Shown: piece after piece, positions 40,895 to 52,374 of the stretch
Position numbering within the stretch: the stretch's first letter is position 1
How the letters are laid out: each line of letters begins with the position of its first letter
Origin: Diplonema papillatum
Taxonomy: Eukaryota; Euglenozoa; Diplonemea; Diplonemida; Diplonemidae
DNA: 64,000 nucleotides
Assembly (NCBI GenBank): GCA_030068145.1
Contig: JAPJBO010000544.1
Coordinates: 89,449-153,448, forward strand
Reading direction: 5' to 3'
The notes under the pieces: generated by a model
What the model was told of the DNA's origin: nothing
Databases searched by the model: none
What the model saw: only the letters and a program-made list of their open reading frames with translations
Translations under genes and position numbers: made by a program

Positions 40895-42739
40895 CCGTAT
40901 GCGGGTTTAATACGAAACGTGTAAATGTTTCTTAGCTACTTTTTTGGCCAAAGTGTTTCTTAATTAACACGTTTCGTACTAAAAACATGGGGTCTGACGT
41001 ACTTAGTGAAATTTGAAAACTGTTGAAACCCTATGATGATCCCCCATTTTTGTTCGAGCCTTTGAGCTGGAAAAACGTATCAGCTCCAATCGTCTTGTTG
41101 ACATCCTCGAGCGTCCGTTTCCATGAACCAAGAGTCGGTGTCGGCGGAAAAGACCGTTGCAAGGTGGCTGACTATCTTGCTTCCACAAAAGTCAGAAAGC
41201 GAGCAAGATACAACGCATCTTCGGAGCGACCGGTCAGTTGTTACAAGCATCCAGTGCCAACCACGAGTTCCTGACACGCTAGTGTTCACGAAGGTGTTCA
41301 TTAGGCGGGCACGCGTCAGTGACGGCAGGGTAAGCCGGTCGTATGGAAGGGCAGCAAGCAAAGGCGGAGTTGCCCTTTTTTAAAGAAGGAGTAAAGCCTC
41401 TCCAGGTGATTACCATACAGCTTCTTCTCGTGCTCGCCAGCCCCAAGACTAGCATGAACCGCATCCACCTCCACAGCAACGCATTCATCGTTTGCCAGTT
41501 CTTCAAGCTCTTGGTCAAAATCAGCGAAGTCAGAACGTTGATGCAACTGCGCATTCACTCAGTACGAGACATTCGTTGAAGTTGCGATGGAGTTCGGCGA
41601 GAACGTTGTCCCCGCAACCGGTGGCCTGGGGCAGTGTTGGCGGTGGCTCTCGGAGCTGGAGCCAGCTCGGGAGCTGGAAAGAGCCAGCGGGAGCCAGCAG
41701 GGCACAATAAAAAGCCATCTCAAAATTCCCCCAAAATGCGAGAAACCCTTTGCACATTTTTTTTGGATATCCGGGTCTACTTTTTGCGGATCTCTTCATC
41801 GGAGCTGATCACGCAAAAAATCGCCGAAAAAGGTCTGCTACGTGGACCAGCAAAAATATGTCACCACTCGGGGGATTGATTCCCGTCCTTCTCGATGCAC
41901 ACCGGTGGTTTCCGCGCCGGGGCCCTGTCTCTTCCAAAGACCCACAAACCACGCACATGTTTTGTGATCCCCGGGTCTAATTTTCACGGATCTCTTCATC
42001 GGAGCTGATCGCGAGCGTAAATTCGTCGAAAAAGGTCTGTTCCGTGGACAGCGAAAAAAACGGCACCACCCAGGGGATCGATTCCCGTCCTTCCCGTCAA
42101 AACCCTGGTGGTTTCCATGTCCGGTGCCCTGCATCTCGTAAAGACCCGCGAACCACGCATACTTCTTGGTCCCGGGTCTATTCTTCACGGTTCTCTTCAT
42201 CGGAGCTTATCGCGAGCTAAAAATCGTCAAAAAAGGTCTGCTGCACGCACGAGCAAAATTTTCACCAGAACCGCAGCTTCCGCTGGCTCCCAAAGAGCCA
42301 GAAGAACCAGCTCCCAAGAGCCACCGCCAACACTGCCTGGGGGCTGTCTTCAACGAAGCCCTTGGTCGGCCTCCTCTCCTGTTGGATCGGAAACTTTCTC
42401 TTCCAGTAAATTTGCGTCACTCAACCCGGTAACCACGAAACTCGCCCGGATTGTCGAATCTGCTTCGCTGGGGTGAAGGGCTGACGCGGGCGAAGAAATT
42501 GGTGCCTATTTCTTTTTTGACGGGTTCAGATTTTCTGTCAATTTTCCTGCGTCCTTTTTTTAGTGTCGAGCCCCAGTTTGCTCTAAGTACAAACCCCTCA
42601 AAACCCCTATGGAAGTGCAGTTTTTAATACGAAACGTGTTAATGTTTCATAGCTTCAGATCCGGGGTGTTTCTTAATTAACACGTTTCGTATTAAAACCG
42701 TTTCGTACTAAACACGTTTCATATTAAACCCGCATACGG
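40895..42739. mobile_element. 1.85-kb TA-inserting TIR transposon
   Basis: Starts CCGTATGCGGGTTTAATA and ends with the reverse complement (TATTAAACCCGCATACGG), flanked by TA on both sides. Both ends continue into copies of ACACGTTTCGTATTAAAA-like hairpins. Inside are only short broken frames and three tandem units of about 200 bp (41757-42260). No transposase is recognised, so it appears non-autonomous or decayed. Confidence 0.85.
41757..42260. repeat. about 200-bp tandem repeat, 2.5 units
   Basis: Units begin near 41763, 41962 and 42170 with ATCCGGGTCTAC/CCCGGGTCTA, then GGATCTCTTCATCGGAGCT, AAAAAGGTCTGCT and GATTCCCGTCCTTCTCG. Confidence 0.85.
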
Positions 42740-42925
42740 TAAGTGGAAACGTCATTGGCATGTTTGTAAGAAATGGAAACTTTTTGGGCATGTTTGTAAG
42801 AATTAGTAAATAGTATGGGGCAACCTTGTAATAAGTGGAAACGTCATGGGCATGTTTGTAAGAAATGGAAACTTTTTGGGCATGTTTGTAAGAATTAGTA
42901 AATACTAAGGGGCAACCTTGTAATA

Positions 42926-44448
42926 CCGTAGCGGTGTTTATTATCGGCGGTGTTAATTATCGTCATGGGTCGAAATGCCGATAAATTACACCGACGGTAA
43001 TATTTCAGTCACGGGTAGGGTTACGCACTTAGAAGAATTTCGCGGTTTTGGCATGCCACGCTCGGGTTATGCTCGCCTGTGGAAGATACTCAGTTTAACT
43101 TTCGGATGTACCGAAGGCGCACTTCTGTATCGCTCCATGCCTGCCCACTCACGCCTCTGCTTCAAGCGCTTTTGACCTCCTTTTACTCAACCTGCGCGAG
43201 GTGTCCCTTGTGAACGGAAAACGAGTAACAGGAACCTGCACCGGAAGAACCAACGACGATTGATGGTGGAGGCGAAGAGACGGGTCGTTGGCCCAGCGTT
43301 TCGGATTGGCACAGAAGTCCCACTTTTCAGGCCGCTGTGTAACCGGCGGAAATACGCGATGAGTCTTCCCTGCGTAAATGAGCTGTGTGGGGAGAAGTGT
43401 GCCAGTGGCAGTCACCGCGAATAGCCCTGTAATGCTCCGTTTCTCGGAGAGGTGAGCGACGGGTACACGTCTCGAGCCCGACATGGCGTACGTTGATTTC
43501 CCCACCGGGACCAGTGGTAGCGCGGTGTGGTCCGCGTTGACGATAAGGCGCGGGGGAATGCCATGTTGGTCTCGAATCGACTGAATCTCCTCTTGAAACT
43601 CTTGCTGTGCGGTGGCGAACGGTTTCGATGCCGTGCTTATGCTGGTCGTAGGGGCACGCATCGACCATCCAAGGCCGCGCATGAAGGTCTTGGCCCATTC
43701 TCCATTGAGCGACGAGTCGTCTTTTATGCGCTCTGGATGGCTGCTTACTTGCACGATACCTCGGGCAATCGCGGACACAGTCAGGCGCGTAACAATTCCG
43801 CCTGCTGCTCGCGCTGCACGGACAAGCTGGAGCACGTTTCTAGTTTCCCTCGTATCCAGTGTCTCTTTGCGGCCTCTCTTGACCTCCCTGAACACTGTAT
43901 CACCTACGTCAAGCCCACGCGCTCGCTTCTTTTCCCGGTCTGCCAGGAGTCTGATGTACTCATCGTACATGCTCTTCGCCGTCTGGCGAGTTAGCACCTT
44001 CGCGTTTCCTTGCAGGGGGCCATTCCAGTGAACCGCCGCCTTCGCTGCACCTCTTTGTGCCACTGATTGAGCGATGTGCTCTTTCTCCTCTGCTGACCAG
44101 GTTGCTCGCTGCAACGCCGACTTCTCCACCTTTCGCAGTTCGTCTCCTACTGCTTCCGCAACAGCATTCCCAGCAACTTCCTGCACTGCTCGGCTGATGA
44201 CCGTTGTTTGGGAGGGAGATGTATGGCTCGCGGTCGAAATCGGTGCGAAGCGTTCTCTAGGTCGACAAAACCGCTGCATTTCGCTCACCACCCCACCACC
44301 CCTTCCGCGTTTCCTAAGTTGTTTGTAGCTACCGGTCTTTATTACCGTCGGTGTTAATTATCGCCATGGGTCGAAATGCCGATAAATTACACCGACGGTA
44401 ATATAGACCGACGGTAACAAAGACCGCCGATAATAAACACCGCTACGG
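42926..44448 (-). mobile_element. 1.52-kb TA-inserting transposon with DDE transposase
   Basis: Perfect terminal repeats CCGTAGCGGTGTTTATTATC at both ends, flanked by TA (42924-42925 and 44449-44450), inserted in the 92-bp satellite. Subterminal motifs GGTGTTAATTATCG and CCGATAAATTACACCG occur near both ends and can pair. Confidence 0.92.
43149..44279 (-). CDS. pogo/Tc1-like DDE transposase, C-terminally incomplete
   Basis: 376 aa from the ATG at 44279. The N-terminal part is helical and likely DNA-binding (KSMYDEYIRLLADREKKRAR, SAIARGIVQVSSHPERIKDD, FMRGLGWSMRAPT, as in CENP-B/pogo-type HTH regions). The core has LIVNADHTALPLVPVGKSTY with the first catalytic Asp, then EKRSITGLFAVTATGTLLP and TQLIYAGKTHRVFPPV, the signature of DDE_1 (pogo/jerky) transposases. 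After KWDFCANPKRWANDPSLRL the frame departs from the family: the second and third catalytic acidic residues are missing. The enzyme would cut and paste the element at TA sites. This copy looks dead although its TIRs are perfect. Confidence 0.82.
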   Translation of the reverse strand: MQRFCRPRERFAPISTASHTSPSQTTVISRAVQEVAGNAVAEAVGDELRKVEKSALQRATWSAEEKEHIAQSVAQRGAAKAAVHWNGPLQGNAKVLTRQTAKSMYDEYIRLLADREKKRARGLDVGDTVFREVKRGRKETLDTRETRNVLQLVRAARAAGGIVTRLTVSAIARGIVQVSSHPERIKDDSSLNGEWAKTFMRGLGWSMRAPTTSISTASKPFATAQQEFQEEIQSIRDQHGIPPRLIVNADHTALPLVPVGKSTYAMSGSRRVPVAHLSEKRSITGLFAVTATGTLLPTQLIYAGKTHRVFPPVTQRPEKWDFCANPKRWANDPSLRLHHQSSLVLPVQVPVTRFPFTRDTSRRLSKRRSKALEAEA

Positions 44449-45002
44449 TAAGTGGAAACGTCATGGGCATGTTTGTAAGAAATGGAAACTTGTTGGGCAT
44501 GTGTTTGTAAGAATTCGTAAATATTATGGGGCAACCTTGTAAAAAGTAAGAACTTCCAGGGGCAAACTTGAAAAGTCGGCCAAACTATGGGGGCATGTTT
44601 GTAATTTTCCCTTATTGATGAAGTGAGCAAGAAATCGTGACGCAGACTGCTGCTGACGCAGTGCCCAAAAAGATTTTAATGTTCTGCAAATGTCGGAACG
44701 AGGAACGCGTGGCGGAGACAGTGACCTGATGACTTGGCGGATGGGATAGTATCGGTGCCAGGTGTTGGCCGTGGCACTAGCGCCGAGCAAATAAGACGCG
44801 AGATGACGCCCGAGAGAAAAGGGGGCGAGGGGTATCCTTTCGTGTCGCCAATCTCCACTCGGCCGGTGCTGTGCACAGACCCCGCGGGGCTCCAAAAGGA
44901 CAGACCAACGAGGAGGCCCCCAACTAACTCAGTGAACCTGCGAACGAACCTTCTCGGTACCAGGTTTTATGTTGTTGATTTTTTTTCATAGCAGCTCGGG
45001 CT

Positions 45003-45410
45003 CTATTTGCACGCGAAATGATACTACCCTCTGCCTGCCTTTCGCGAAGTGGCGCCGGAAGGGTCACTTTTGCAAAGCGCATTTCGTCGTGTTGCAGCTC
45101 GTATCGGGTGGCAACGGTCGCCAGTGACAAGTTCGTAAGCCCGAGAAGGAATCGGAAGATTCGCTTGCTCGTTTCCGCCGTAGTTGGGGGGGGTGAGGCT
45201 CTAGTTTTGCACGCAAATAGAGTCACACGCTATGCCAGCCTTTCGCTTAGTGGCACCGGAAGAGCCACTTTCGCCGCGCCTTTCGTCGCGGGGCAACTCG
45301 TGTCGGCTAGCAGCACCAGTTGGCAGCCGTTGCTGCTGGGAGCAAGCGACAAGTTCGCAATTCCGAGAAGGAAGCAGAATCCTCGCTTGCTCGTTTCCGC
45401 CGTAGTTGGG
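45003..45410 (+). repeat. about 205-bp tandem repeat, two units
   Basis: Units near 45003 and 45205 share TTTGCACGCAAATAGAGTCA, CGCCTTTCGTCGCGGGG-like sequence, GCGACAAGTTCGCAATTCCG and CTCGCTTGCTCGTTTCCGCC. A third unit is at 48046-48220, beyond two TIR elements. Confidence 0.85.
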
Positions 45411-45435
45411 GGGGGGGGGGGGGGGGGGGGGGTAG

Positions 45436-46637
45436 GGGGGGTCAAAAGCTGTCAAAATAGGTCATTTTTTTGGGAACCACATAGGGGCTCCTAAAAGGCA
45501 ATACAATTTGGTAAACCGCCCCAGAACCGTATAGAAATGCCTAAAACATGCTTTTTGGCTGCTGAAGTGCCCCGAAAAGGCCTTTTTACGAGTGCCCAAT
45601 TTTTGGACTCAGGGTGGACACCGTTTGGTACCGGTGTTCTTCTTTTTAGGTGACAACCCCAAAAATAGTGACAGCATGAACCGAAGAAGGAAAACAACAC
45701 TGCCCAAACCTATGTATTTTTACTCAAAAGACTTTCCTGAGAGTTGGGGATGGTGGGGCTTCGTAGGAGGCATTGACAAGCGACTCAATGAGGTACGGCT
45801 TCGTAACGTGCCGCCCCCTCGAGTCCTTGACGTCAGCGCCAGCTTTCGTAGTGGCCTGTGTCGTGTAGCGTGCTACCGCAAGCTACAGATACCCTGCCCT
45901 GAGCTGCTATGTCGTGGCAGTCCTATAAATCCACCGCCGAACCTTTTCGTTCAAGTCCAGTTTTCTATTTTTGTTCAAGCTCAACGTGCGTTGGGGTTAG
46001 GTACCAGAGATACACCCCGGTGACCAGTATTGTCTTCCGTGCGTGTGCAATGCGACCCTTTCGGGGTGGTGTACGAAAGGCGAACTTGAATAAAAGACAC
46101 TGTCGCGTGCATCCCTTCAACAAAAACGTTGGGATCTGGAAAATCCCACTACGGATGAGAGCATCTCATTGTTTTTCTCGGAAAGACATCGAACTTTGTG
46201 AATATCGCTCCAGCAGAAGTTCGGGGAAGAGCTGCTGCCTGCGGTGTCAACAACACCTCAGCTTGCGCAAGACCCAGAGAACCTTTTGGGACGTTGTTAA
46301 CCATCCAGACGAGCAACGTTCATAGCTGCCTTCCTCCTGGGTGTCGTTTGCCCTTTTGTTGCTTCCATTTGTGGCTGCCTGCACGTGATTGTAGCCTCAT
46401 CTTTGCATGGTATGAACAGTGAAGCACACACACAGGCTGCTAGCCGGTACCAAACGGTGTCCACCCTAAAACCATCAACTAATACACCCCCCCCTGGGCC
46501 ATTTTCCATGAAACTTCCCCCAAAAACACGTTTCCGGGCATTTCTGAGGCGGGTTGCATGTTTTTTTAGCCTTAAACTGCCGTTAAGTCTACAGGCTGAA
46601 AATGTCACCATTTTGACGCAAAAAAAGACCTTTTGAC
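45436..46637. mobile_element. TIR element, about 1.2 kb
   Basis: Left end GGGGGTCAAAAGCTGTCAAA; the right end reversed reads GGGGGGTCAAAAGGTC. A second inner pair is GGGTGGACACCGTTTGGTAC (45613) and its reverse complement (46445-46470). No coding sequence is recognised inside. Poly-G at 45411-45434 precedes it. Confidence 0.6.
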
Positions 46638-46640
46638 CCC

Positions 46641-48022
46641 CCCTAGGGCTATGTAGGATGGAAACGTTGGAAACGTTTCCGTTTCCGTTTCCGTTTCCGT
46701 TTCCTTCTTTTTGGCGGTGGATGGAAACGCCGTTTCTTTTCAAAAGAAACGGCTGGTATGCCACTAGTATACTGGCTGAAGGTCCGACCGGAAATGTGTT
46801 CCGAACGGCGGACCCCGCAATCCAGCGGGAAACCATGGACAAGGAGGCTCCGAAAAGAGGGAGGAAAGAAGCATAAGAGTTGCGACCGCGTGGAGCAGAC
46901 GCAACCACACGCGTCCGGTTGTGCTGACTTTGAGGTCTGCAGCTCTTTACACCAATGGCTGTTGTGGCGACGATGCTCTGTTATGCGAGGCTGTTGGCCA
47001 ACGCGCTGAAGACGATCGGGAAAGCACATCCGCTTCCAATAATAGACTCTACAGATACGATCGTTCAGCGCCACAGGCTACAAGACCGGGGTCTTTCGGC
47101 GGTGTAAGACAAAGAGGGAGTGCAATCAGCAAAATACAATCCAAGGAACGGTCTTTTCAAGCAGCGTCACGCAAAATGCGAAATGGTATATTGTGCCGCG
47201 CGAACAGTGCTTCACACGGTTAGCCGCTCTGCTCGCGACGTGCATCTGCTTCACGGTACAGCAGGAAAGCTGAGAGCACACGTATGCCGGGGCAATGTTG
47301 AACCCGCCAGAAAAGCGATGGCCACGCAGTAACGTGTGCGTAACATCGCTTGCCACAGTGCACCTTGCATACGACGACGGGTGGCAACCGTCACCGGAAG
47401 GGGCGGTGTTGTCGGAGCATAGACAACGACGGCAGGAAGAAACCACCAACAATGCAGAAGAGGACGGCAGATACAACAAGCCCCACTCGTGGGTTGGAAG
47501 CAGCAGAAGACGAAGTGGTAGGCACACAGAAGGGTGGAATCTGGTGTCAGAAAACATCCACATGTGACGACATTCTGCATCAATAGCTTGTGGTTACCTA
47601 TTTGCTCATGTCAGATCGCCGACGAAAGAAAGCGGTGAGCACCGGCGACTGCTCTGCACAAACGAGACCGCGACGACACACAAGAAGGGGCCGAGCCAAG
47701 TCGAAGAACAGCCCAGGAAGGGCCCTGAAGAGTCAGAGAGCCCGCCAGAAGACGGAGGAAGAGAAGTGCCCGCTGGTAGATCAAAAGAAGAAGGTGATCC
47801 CGCCCTCTGAAAGGAAAGCCAAAATTTGGCTGGAAACGGACACCCGACGGACACACAGAAGGACCCGTGAAGTGGTATCTTATAGGACCCCTCAGCATGA
47901 AGAGCCTTCCGGCGTTTCTTTTAAAAGAAACGGAAACGTTTCCGTTTCCGTTTCCGTTTCCGTTTCCTTATTTCGAAAAAACTAAAAGAAACGGCGTTTC
48001 CATCCAACTTAGCCCTAGGGGG
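46641..48022. mobile_element. TIR element with GTTTCC hexamer arrays
   Basis: Ends CCCTAGGGCTATGTAGGATG and reversed CCCTAGGGCTAAGTTGGATG, both followed by GAAACG and by (GTTTCC)n runs and a TTTCTTTTNAAAAGAAA palindrome. The interior (46750-47920) shows no recognised gene. A 30-bp G run (48015-48044) follows. Confidence 0.7.
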
Positions 48023-48045
48023 GGGGGGGGGGGGGGGGGGGGGGC

Positions 48046-48220
48046 TAGTTTTGCACGCAAATAGAGTCACACGCTATGTCAGCCTTTCGCTTAGTGGCGC
48101 CGGAAGTGCCACTTTCGCCGCGCATTTCGTCGCGGGGCAACTCGTGTCGGCCCAGCAGCAAGCAAGCGACAAGTTCGCAATTCCGAGAAGGAAGCGGAAT
48201 CCTCGCTTGCTCATGTCCGC
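48046..48220 (+). repeat. third unit of the 205-bp repeat
   Basis: CTAGTTTTGCACGCAAATAG through CGCAATTCCGAGAAGGAAGC, as at 45205. Its position suggests the two TIR elements were inserted within or beside this array. Confidence 0.85.
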
Positions 48221-48317
48221 CCGCGAAGCCGTCGCCCAACCGGTGGGTGAGTCGGCGGGTACCGTTCAAGTTCTTGACTTGTGGGCAGTTCCCGAGTCAC
48301 CGTTTTCGCTCTCCTCA

Positions 48318-49700
48318 CCACGCCTGACAAACCAGACCCACACCGCTGTCCTGTGTGTGCAGACAGCTGGGTTCCGCACTGATAATGGTCCGCCTCACGT
48401 GTCTGGCTTAAGGGACCAAAACACGGTGCAGATCGGACCGGTGCGGTGTTGATCACACAACTATTCCAAGCACGTTCTTGCAATCCCCCAGCAGCTGGAC
48501 GTCGCGATCTATCGTGGGAACTCCACAAGGCAAACGAGCGCTCTCCCAGGAATCTATCGGTTGGCCGGGTACCGCAGGTCATCGCTACAGATATTCTGCA
48601 TTCTAACCTCAACGACTGTCAAAGTCGATCACAGGCTATCAGCCGGTAGTGGACCGGCTCACCTATGCGTATTCTCCGAAGGTCGGTAGCGGAGAGCGAC
48701 TCTTGCTTGCAGGTGTTGGCTGCGTGCTACGTCACGACCCTGCAGACACTGGAGAGCACGGACAGTTACATCGGACGACGTCGATGAACCGAACAACTCC
48801 GTCCGCTGGTGGCGCATGCATGCTAGGTTTCTCGTGCAGCTTGATCCAGACCGGACCGGCGTGGGGATCCAAGATGATCAGAGACCTTTGAACGGAAAGG
48901 GTGGAAATGCAACGCGATGCGTGCACTGCGGCTTCGCGGAGGCCATGGCAGACGCCATTGTTTCTTCGGCTGACTGGTCGTCCCGGTGGCGGAGCTGCAG
49001 AACGTGCGTCTTCTTGTAGCAGGTACGAGAAGTCGACTGCGGTTTCACGGAGGCCTATTCTTGTAGCAGGTACGAGAAGTCGGTTGCGGTTTCGCGGAGG
49101 CTATGGCAGCACATTTCTCCACCACGCGCAGCGGGTGTTCGCGTCCAACGCGCATATGCGCGTACTGCAGCTGCTGCTGACGGTGGTCAGGTCCACGACT
49201 CTGCGCAGTTGACGTGGGACGCGCACGGTGCTGGGGGCAAGGCGTTGAGACCTTCGGTGTGCTACTGCGCCGGTTCGACGAGCACACGACGGTGGACCAG
49301 GAAGCGGAGAAAACGCCATTGTTTCTTCAGCTGACTGGTCCCGGTGGCGGAGCTGCAGAACCTGCGTCTTCTTGTAGCAGGTACGAGAAGTCGACCTCTT
49401 TTCGGATGTACTGATCCGCCTTCTGATGCCGAGGCGTGAAGCCGCGTTGCTGTCGTGTGTGCATGTGGTAGGTGAGGTCTGACTGAGCAAGGAGACCGTG
49501 TGCGGTTTGTGTTGTGGAGTACCAGAAGCGGGGCCTCCCCCACTTCCATATGTACACCGCGAGAGTAGGAGAAAGTAGAAAGGGAAACTAGAGTTTTCGT
49601 CGACCGCACTACCCTGAGCCCAAATCCTGGACGCGGTTTCAGGTGGCAAAGTTGCAAATGATCATGATCAGAAGGTCCTACTTGGGCGGTGCAGGTTCCT
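48318..49700. other. dispersed repeats, no gene recognised
   Basis: An inverted partial R2 (about 48318-48490). A LINE A 3'-end-like CTGCATTCTAACCTCAACGA at 48597. A direct repeat of about 85 bp (48954-49040 and 49314-49398) sharing CGCCATTGTTTCTTC, GGTGGCGGAGCTGCAGAAC and CTTGTAGCAGGTACGAGAAG. Inverted R4 sequence at 49600-49700. Confidence 0.6.
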
Positions 49701-49899
49701 CACACGTTGCCTGTGGCTCAAAAGATAACCCAAAACCCCCCGGAATTCTTGACCAGATAGTAAACGCCCAGCTTCCGGACGCAACCAGACCTCTTTGAGG
49801 CTGAGTCCGAGCACTGCATGCATGTTCGGTGCGCGGTCCTATACCAACAAGAAGACCGCGGGTGCACCGGGTCAAAGTCACGTTGGCTAAATATATAGG

Positions 49900-50243
49900 C
49901 ACATGCAAATGTGTGAGGAAACTGAACCGCCCGAGTAGGACCATTTGATTCATTCGCTAATTAGCCACTTTGGCCACCCGAAACCACGTCCAGGGATTTG
50001 GGTGCAGGGCAGGGGGGGGGGGGGGTTGCAAGAACGTGCTTGGAATGGGTATGTGCTCAACACCGCACTGGTCCCGTCTGCGCCGTGTTTCGGTCCTTTA
50101 AGCCACGGACACATAAGGCGGACCATCATCAGCGTGGAACCTGAGTGTCTGCAGACAGGACTGCGGTGTGAGTCTGGTTTGTCAGGCGGCTGTTCGTAGC
50201 TCGTCACAGCCAGGACCACCCGTGCTACTAGAGCACAGCAGGG
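49900..50243 (+). repeat. R4 followed by R2
   Basis: R4: GTGTGAGGAAACTGAACCGC to CGAAACCACGTCCAGGGATT (49905-50005). R2: TTGCAAGAACGTGCTTGGAA to CACAGCCAGGACCACCCG (50026-50243). Confidence 0.8.
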
Positions 50244-50689
50244 CAGGGGGGGGGGGTCGTTGTTGTTGGTGATGGTTTTGTGGGATGAAGTAGGGGAAAG
50301 AAAATTTCTTTTTGCGGTGGTCTCCGCTGGCCTGGTAGTACGTGCTACCTCCTTTCTTTTACACTCGTTCTCTTCTCTACTCACTACTGTACGTACTCTT
50401 TCGCTCTTTTTCTCTCTTTGAGGGGGGGGGGTTTGTTTGTGTGTACGTGTGTAAACCCTGTTTTGAGCGATTTCGCACAGCACGCTGCCATTCGACACTT
50501 TTTGATACAGACAAGCATAAGAAATTAGAACGACGACTCGAAAACAAAAAGAATAGGCGTGTGTTTATTTGTACGTACCGGGGGAGGATTAGCCTGTTCG
50601 TGATTGATAGTGAGTGAATATGATCGTTGGGCTAATCTTCTCCCGAACACGCTGCCAGCGTTCTCTTTCGTGTTTACAAAGCATTGTTA

Positions 50690-51466
50690 CTACGAAAAAA
50701 GCGGGCATACTCCCTCGCGGTACGTTTGCTGTATGACCGCGTACTGGTGCACGTAGAAGTACAGGATGTCGTCGAACTCGCCGTTGTAGGTGTGGCCCTG
50801 GGCGATACGCAGGTCCTTGAGGAGGTAGTAGATGGCTTCGATGGTCGCGAGGTACCGTTCGTCGCCCGTGTTCTGGTACCGCCAGAACAGCGTCCGGTAG
50901 TCGGCGAGCTGGACGTGGCGCCCGATGGAGGTCACCTTCGGATCCCGACAGATCTGCTTGGACTGCTGCCACGTGCTGTCGACGAAGACGAGGTTCTCGA
51001 CGCCGCTGAGCAGCCCTTCGTCGGCGAGTTGCGGCAAGAGCTTCGCCGTCGGCGACGGGTACACAAGAAGCGTCTTGCCGGGGTCGAGTCCTTCCGGGAG
51101 GGAGGGATACACGTGCAGGTGGATGTCGGGGCTCACAATTGCTCCCGTGACACTCGTCGCCTTTCCCCTGCGTTCCGACGGGTGCAGAAGGACGTGCACG
51201 TTGACCGGGAGAGGCACAGCGCGCGGCCGGGCGGCCGCGACCGTGGGCAGCAGGCAGTCGTAGCAGTAGTACTGCTTGTTCTTTTTGCACTGCGGGCACT
51301 CGGCCCGCTGCTTCACCGCGGCGCGCTCCAAGACGCAGAGCGGCTGCGTGAACCGGAGACCGTCGATGAACCGCTTCACCTCCTCGGCGGGGATGATCTG
51401 CTCCTTCGCGTCGTCCGTCACCTTGGCCTTCTTCGCTGGCGGCGCCTCGTCCCCCGCCCCTGCCAT
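50690..51466 (-). CDS. DTWD1-type tRNA-uridine aminocarboxypropyltransferase
   Basis: An intact single exon of 258 aa. The ATG at 51466 is the first in frame; the open frame above it has no ATG. Family role: transfer of the aminocarboxypropyl group of S-adenosylmethionine to uridine in tRNA (acp3U). Visible features: basic N-terminal tail (PPAKKAKVTDD), a Cys pair cluster ECPQCKKNKQYYCYDCLLP (about residues 57-75) that fits the zinc-binding site of DTW proteins, LPVNVHVLLHPSERRGKAT, the signature VFVDSTWQQSKQI (about 178), then FWRYQNTGDERYLATIEAIY and EFDDILYFYVHQYAVIQQTY at the C-terminus. The DSTW form and the FWR...TIEAIYY block are as in animal DTWD1 rather than DTWD2. It stands alone between repeats and shows no sign of decay. 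Confidence 0.93.
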   Translation of the reverse strand: MAGAGDEAPPAKKAKVTDDAKEQIIPAEEVKRFIDGLRFTQPLCVLERAAVKQRAECPQCKKNKQYYCYDCLLPTVAAARPRAVPLPVNVHVLLHPSERRGKATSVTGAIVSPDIHLHVYPSLPEGLDPGKTLLVYPSPTAKLLPQLADEGLLSGVENLVFVDSTWQQSKQICRDPKVTSIGRHVQLADYRTLFWRYQNTGDERYLATIEAIYYLLKDLRIAQGHTYNGEFDDILYFYVHQYAVIQQTYREGVCPLFS

Positions 51467-52374
51467 GTTCAACCCCCCCTCCGGGGTTTCACTCACGACC
51501 GTTTCCTGAAGCAATCCTTCGATAAACCCGCCCTGGCTTCAGTTGTGCAAGCACCACCACGCACTCGTTGTACTCACGATATACGTTTCCCGAGACTAGA
51601 GGTATGAGAACACCTCTATTCGAGCCGACCCCACTTTCGAATCCGGGGGGCCCGGCAACACTTTTACGTACCGTAATCGGATTAATGTTGAACGGGACTA
51701 AAGCTGAAACGGGTAAATGACGGACCGAGTAAAACCTGGGACACGCGGGGGGGGGGAGGTAGTCACCTGCGTGACTGCACCGGCGGTCCTGCAGCCTCCT
51801 ATGACAGCGGTCTTGGGGCCGAGCTGAGTATTGAGCACTCCAAGGCGCGGGCAAGCACCAGGGTCGCGATATTCTGCGTAAGTACGCAGAGTCGCAAACC
51901 CCGGGAAAATACTCGACGTAGCTGCTTCGACTCCGAATGGAAGGGGGGAAATATAGAGGTACCTACCCCCCCCCCGTGAACATGTCACCCCCTTTTGTGC
52001 AAAAGTCCGCTGGGGGGTGACATACTCAAGGGGGGTGACATACTTAAGGGTTTGCAGAGGTCATCTGAGCCTCGGCTGGGGGGAAATGTCCTTAGCAGCC
52101 CTTCTAGGACACGACCGAGACAGAACGCTGGGCCCATGGCAAGACCCGTCCGACTTCCAACCCCAGTTCCTCAGGACCGGCTGCCGGCAGGGAGACCCTG
52201 CAGACGCGCTCAACGCAACAAGCAGCAACAAGCTCGAACGACTGGGCATAACGCGTCGCAAGCCGAACCAATGTGCCACATTGACGATCGGACGCGTACA
52301 AAGCAGACCAGGCACGAACGTGAAGAGAGTGATGATTGAACCGTTGCGCAAAGCAGACCAGTGGCATGAATGAC

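Larger units (their letters stand above)
40061..44600. repeat. 92-bp satellite interrupted by two transposons
   Basis: The unit is a 62-bp half (GTAAGAATTCGTAAATAGTA, GGGGCAACCTTGTAAAAAG, GGAAACGTCATGGGCATG) plus a 30-bp half (TTTGTAAGAAATGGAAACTT, TTTGGGCATG). Satellite remains at 40061-40894, 42740-42925 and 44449-44600. It was one array before the insertions. Confidence 0.95.

Noticed and set aside
41080-41558. Minus-strand frames inside the 40895 transposon as a transposase
   Set aside because: The pieces (for example FDQELEELANDECVAVEVDA) are short, in different frames, and show no DDE motif that I can identify.
46297-46908. A 203-codon minus-strand ORF
   Set aside because: It crosses the border between two TIR elements and the GTTTCC arrays; the translation is low-complexity in part and has no family features.
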